DNA of 41,753 bases from RGUW01 sp040399325 (GTDB lineage Bacteria > Cyanobacteriota > Cyanobacteriia > PCC-6307 > Cyanobiaceae): assembly GCA_040399325.1 (NCBI GenBank), contig JBBASJ010000017.1:1-41753 (forward strand), given 5' to 3'. The position numbers and the translations under genes were made by a program. Shown here one piece after another: positions 38,903-41,753 of this stretch (within the stretch, counting starts at the first letter, position 1; each line of letters starts with the position of its first letter). The notes under the pieces were generated by a model, which searched no databases, had not been told where the DNA came from, and saw only the letters and a program-made list of their open reading frames with translations.

Positions 38903-41665
38903 TCAAGCATTGGCATGGGCCCGTCGGCGCCACAGCCGCCAGATCTTCTCCAGTTCGAGAAACAGGAAGAACAGCAGACTGAAGCCGATGCAGAGCAGCA
39001 GATCCTCGGCCTGGAGCGGGGTCGTGCCAAAGAAGTTTGACAACGCTGGCACATAGAGCAGCAACATCTGCAGCAGCGTCGTCAGCGCCACTGAGCCCAG
39101 CAGGGCTGGGTTGGAGAACGGGTTGACCTGGAACAACGGCAGGGTGCTGCGTGCCGACAGCGCGTGGCCCATCTGCGCGAGGCACAGGGTGGTGAACACC
39201 ATGGTGGCCCAGGGTTCATCACGCTGGGCTGCAATCATCATCATGGCCACGGTCATCAGGCCGAACACGACTCCTGTGCGCAGGATGTAGGTGCCTGTGC
39301 CAGCCGCAAAGATCGATTCACCCGGTTCAGCGGGCGGTCGCTGCATCAGGCCCTGCTCACCAGGTTCGAGGGCCAGGGCGAGGGCGGGCAGACCGTCGGT
39401 CACCAGATTCATCCAGAGAATCTGAAGCGGTGTCAGTGGCACCCCCACCAGACCGAGCAGCGGTGCGGCGGCGATGGTGAGCAGTTCACCGACATTGCTG
39501 CCCAGGATGTACTTCACAAAGCGCCGGATGTTGGCGTACACCAGGCGCCCCTCTTCAACCGCGTTGACGATCGTGGCGAAGTTGTCGTCGAGCAGCACCA
39601 TGTCGGCCGCTTCCTTGCTGACCTCGGTGCCGGTGATGCCCATGGCCACGCCGATGTGGGCCTGCTTGAGGGCGGGGGCGTCGTTCACCCCGTCACCGGT
39701 CATCGCCACAATCTGCTTGTTGGCCTGCAGGGCCTTGACGATGCGCAGCTTCTGATCGGGGGGAACCCGTGCGTAGACGCTGCAACGGGCCACGGCCTGC
39801 TGCAGCTCGTTGTCGTTCATCGCTTCGAGCTGGCGGCCGAGAATGACTTCTGCGGTGTCGTCGGTCAGCCCGATGGCGCTGCCAATCGCCCGGGCCGTGA
39901 GTGGATGGTCACCGGTGATCATCACTGGGCGAATGCCTGCGAGCCGGCAGGTGGCCACCGCCTGACTGACCTCGGGCCGAGCCGGATCAAGCTGCGCCAT
40001 CAGGCCCAGCAACACCTGGCCTGCGAGTTCGTGGTCGCTGCTCCGGTGGTCAGGGCCGCAGGCAAAGGCCAGCACCCGCAGGCCACTGGCGGCCAGCTCC
40101 TGGGCTTGTTGCAGCCACCACTCGCTCTGGGCCGTGCTCAGCGTGACCACACCGGAGCCATCGACCCAGCGATTGCAGCGGTTGATGATCACCTCGGGCG
40201 CCCCCTTGCTGATCAACAGGGGGCCCGAACCGCTGGCGCTGCTGCCCAAGGGCGCCTGCAGGCCCGTCGTGGGGTCGTCGATCCAGACCGCCATCAGCTG
40301 GCGCTCTGAGCTGAAGGGAATCTCGGAGCAGCGTCGGTACTGATTGCGCAGCGCGAAGTCGTCGACTCCGATCTTGCCCGCGACCACCGAGAGTGCCCCT
40401 TCGGTTGGGTCGCCCAGGATCTCCCAGCTGCCGTCTTGATTTTGCTTGAGCTCGGCGTCGCTGCACAGCACGCCGGCCTGTAACAGCAGTTGCTGCAGGC
40501 CGGGCACGACTCCCTGCCTGGCTCCGGCTGGGGGTGTGAGGTCTGCACTGTCGAAGGTTCCTGTGGGCACATATCCCTGACCCGACACCGACACCCGGGT
40601 GGTTCCGAGGCGCAGTTCCTGGACCACCTGGCGGTTCTGGGTGAGGGTGCCGGTCTTGTCGGAGCAGATCACCGTCACCGAGCCCAGGCCTTCGACGGCG
40701 GGCAGCCGGCGAATCAGCGCCGCACGGCGCACCATGCGCTGGGTGCCAATGGCCAGGGTCACCGTGATCACGGCGGGCAGACCCTCGGGCACGATCGCCA
40801 CGGCCATCGATAGCGACACCTCGAGCAGGTTGAGCAGTGACTGACCGAGGAACCAGCCGAGAATCACCACCACGGCCACCAGGGCCAGGGCGCTGGCCAC
40901 CAGCACATTGGCCAGGCCATCGAGGCGATCCTGCAGGGGGGTGTTGCCGCTGTCGGCCGTGTTGATCAGCTCGGCGATCTGCCCCAGTTCGGTGCTCATG
41001 CCCGTGGCAGCGATCACGGCCACAGCGCGCCCACGCACGACCTCGGTGCCCTGGAAGACACAGTTCTGGCGTTCGAGCACGGGCGTGTCGGCATCAAGAA
41101 CCAGATCGGCCTTCTTGAACACGGCTTCGGCTTCTCCCGTGAGGGCTGCTTCGCGCACGCCCAGATCGGCCACTTCGATCAGCCTGGCGTCGGCCGGAAT
41201 CCGATCGCCTGCTTCGAGGCGGATCAGGTCTCCCGGCACCAGCTCTTCGCTGGAGAGCCTGAGCCACTGCCCATCGCGCCGCACCTGAACCAGCGGCTGG
41301 GCCATGTTGCGCAGGGCCAGCAATGCCTTCTGGGCACGGCTTTCCTGGGCATAGCCCAGCAGGCCGTTGAGGACCACGATCACCAGGATCGCGATGGCAT
41401 CTTTGGGAAACGTCTGCTGATAGACATCGATGCCCGCCGAAACGGCGGCCACCACCAGCAGCATGATCAGCATGATGTTGCTGAACTGATCCCAGAGGAT
41501 CTCAAGCGTGCTGCGGCCGGCCTTGAGTTCCAGGCGGTTGAGGCCGACCTCGGCGAGTCGGCGCGAGACCTCGGCGGTGCTGAGGCCTTCTGGACTGGAG
41601 TTCAGATCGGCGAGTGCATCGGCGACACTGCGGGCGTGCCAGGCCGAGATCTGTTTGCTAATCAC
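38903..41665 (-). CDS. P2A-type calcium-transporting ATPase
   Basis: This 920-residue membrane pump has the SERCA-like layout: N-terminal cation ATPase domain (VADALADLNSSPEGLSTAEV), actuator motif LTGEAEAV, M4 with PEGLPAVITVTLAIGTQRM, phosphorylated Asp336 in CSDKTGTLTQN, nucleotide-binding domain, hinge MTGDGVNDAPALKQAHIGVA and six C-terminal helices. Calcium-site residues are visible in M4 (PEGL), M5 (GSNVGELLTI) and M6 (WMNLVTDGLPALAL). It therefore probably exports Ca2+ from the cytoplasm; another cation such as Mn2+ is not excluded. The start is GTG at 41665. The 88 bases to the window edge hold its promoter. Confidence 0.93.
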   Translation of the reverse strand: MISKQISAWHARSVADALADLNSSPEGLSTAEVSRRLAEVGLNRLELKAGRSTLEILWDQFSNIMLIMLLVVAAVSAGIDVYQQTFPKDAIAILVIVVLNGLLGYAQESRAQKALLALRNMAQPLVQVRRDGQWLRLSSEELVPGDLIRLEAGDRIPADARLIEVADLGVREAALTGEAEAVFKKADLVLDADTPVLERQNCVFQGTEVVRGRAVAVIAATGMSTELGQIAELINTADSGNTPLQDRLDGLANVLVASALALVAVVVILGWFLGQSLLNLLEVSLSMAVAIVPEGLPAVITVTLAIGTQRMVRRAALIRRLPAVEGLGSVTVICSDKTGTLTQNRQVVQELRLGTTRVSVSGQGYVPTGTFDSADLTPPAGARQGVVPGLQQLLLQAGVLCSDAELKQNQDGSWEILGDPTEGALSVVAGKIGVDDFALRNQYRRCSEIPFSSERQLMAVWIDDPTTGLQAPLGSSASGSGPLLISKGAPEVIINRCNRWVDGSGVVTLSTAQSEWWLQQAQELAASGLRVLAFACGPDHRSSDHELAGQVLLGLMAQLDPARPEVSQAVATCRLAGIRPVMITGDHPLTARAIGSAIGLTDDTAEVILGRQLEAMNDNELQQAVARCSVYARVPPDQKLRIVKALQANKQIVAMTGDGVNDAPALKQAHIGVAMGITGTEVSKEAADMVLLDDNFATIVNAVEEGRLVYANIRRFVKYILGSNVGELLTIAAAPLLGLVGVPLTPLQILWMNLVTDGLPALALALEPGEQGLMQRPPAEPGESIFAAGTGTYILRTGVVFGLMTVAMMMIAAQRDEPWATMVFTTLCLAQMGHALSARSTLPLFQVNPFSNPALLGSVALTTLLQMLLLYVPALSNFFGTTPLQAEDLLLCIGFSLLFFLFLELEKIWRLWRRRAHANA

Positions 41666-41753
41666 CGAACTGACGTCAACCGTTTTGTGACCCTAGATCC
41701 TAAGTCTTGCTTTTTTGCCGCACTGAAGTCGTCGCGTTCAGGCAAGTGCCTCG

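Overview
The window is chromosomal DNA of an oxygenic, GC-rich picocyanobacterium. Gene content points to a Cyanobium/Synechococcus-type alpha-cyanobacterium; that placement is inference. It carries PsaM of photosystem I, light-dependent protochlorophyllide reductase beside the dark-operative enzyme (ChlL, ChlB, ChlN), an NDH-1 assembly factor (CRR6), a Tic22 protein, a ferrochelatase with a chlorophyll-binding tail, a cyAbrB regulator, a Tab2 protein and the cyanobacterial alkane pathway (ADO and AAR). Most genes are tightly packed, often with 1-4 base start/stop overlaps. I see no rRNA, tRNA, CRISPR array or intact insertion sequence.

Left edge (1-1.9 kb): two small toxin-antitoxin modules side by side. 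One is a UPF0175-like antitoxin with a DUF3368/PIN toxin that seems to have lost an internal segment; the other is a BrnT-like toxin with a ribbon-helix-helix antitoxin. An orphan gene fragment follows. Next (1.9-8.8 kb), a reverse-strand run (tyrosine recombinase-like protein, methyltransferase, cobO) diverges from a forward run (hemH, M23 peptidase, ilvB with an added zinc ribbon, a small secreted protein, a small membrane protein).

8.8-18.3 kb: tic22, ppsA, a large FAD-dependent dehydrogenase, and a reverse-strand group of S1-like protein, Tab2, PgeF and cyAbrB. A creatininase-family gene diverges from this group. 18.3-22.8 kb is the hydrocarbon/fatty-acid block: ado, aar, accA, a short-chain dehydrogenase and folE. 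22.8-27.5 kb holds a secreted protein, trpF, a site-2 protease, a lipoate ligase-like gene, a TauE/SafE permease, crr6 and psaM.

27.6-36.2 kb is the chlorophyll block. por (forward) converges on chlL (reverse), and chlN-chlB (reverse) lie further right. Between chlL and chlB sits an insert of about 3 kb that looks foreign to the cluster: a ribbon-helix-helix protein, a NarL-type response regulator and a membrane PAS histidine kinase. The kinase start is preceded by seven perfect copies of an 8-bp repeat, a candidate phase-variable switch. This is the most unusual part of the window. The right end (36.3-41.7 kb) has two small membrane peptides, a DUF6671-type protein, a group 2 sigma-70 factor and a P2A-type calcium ATPase.
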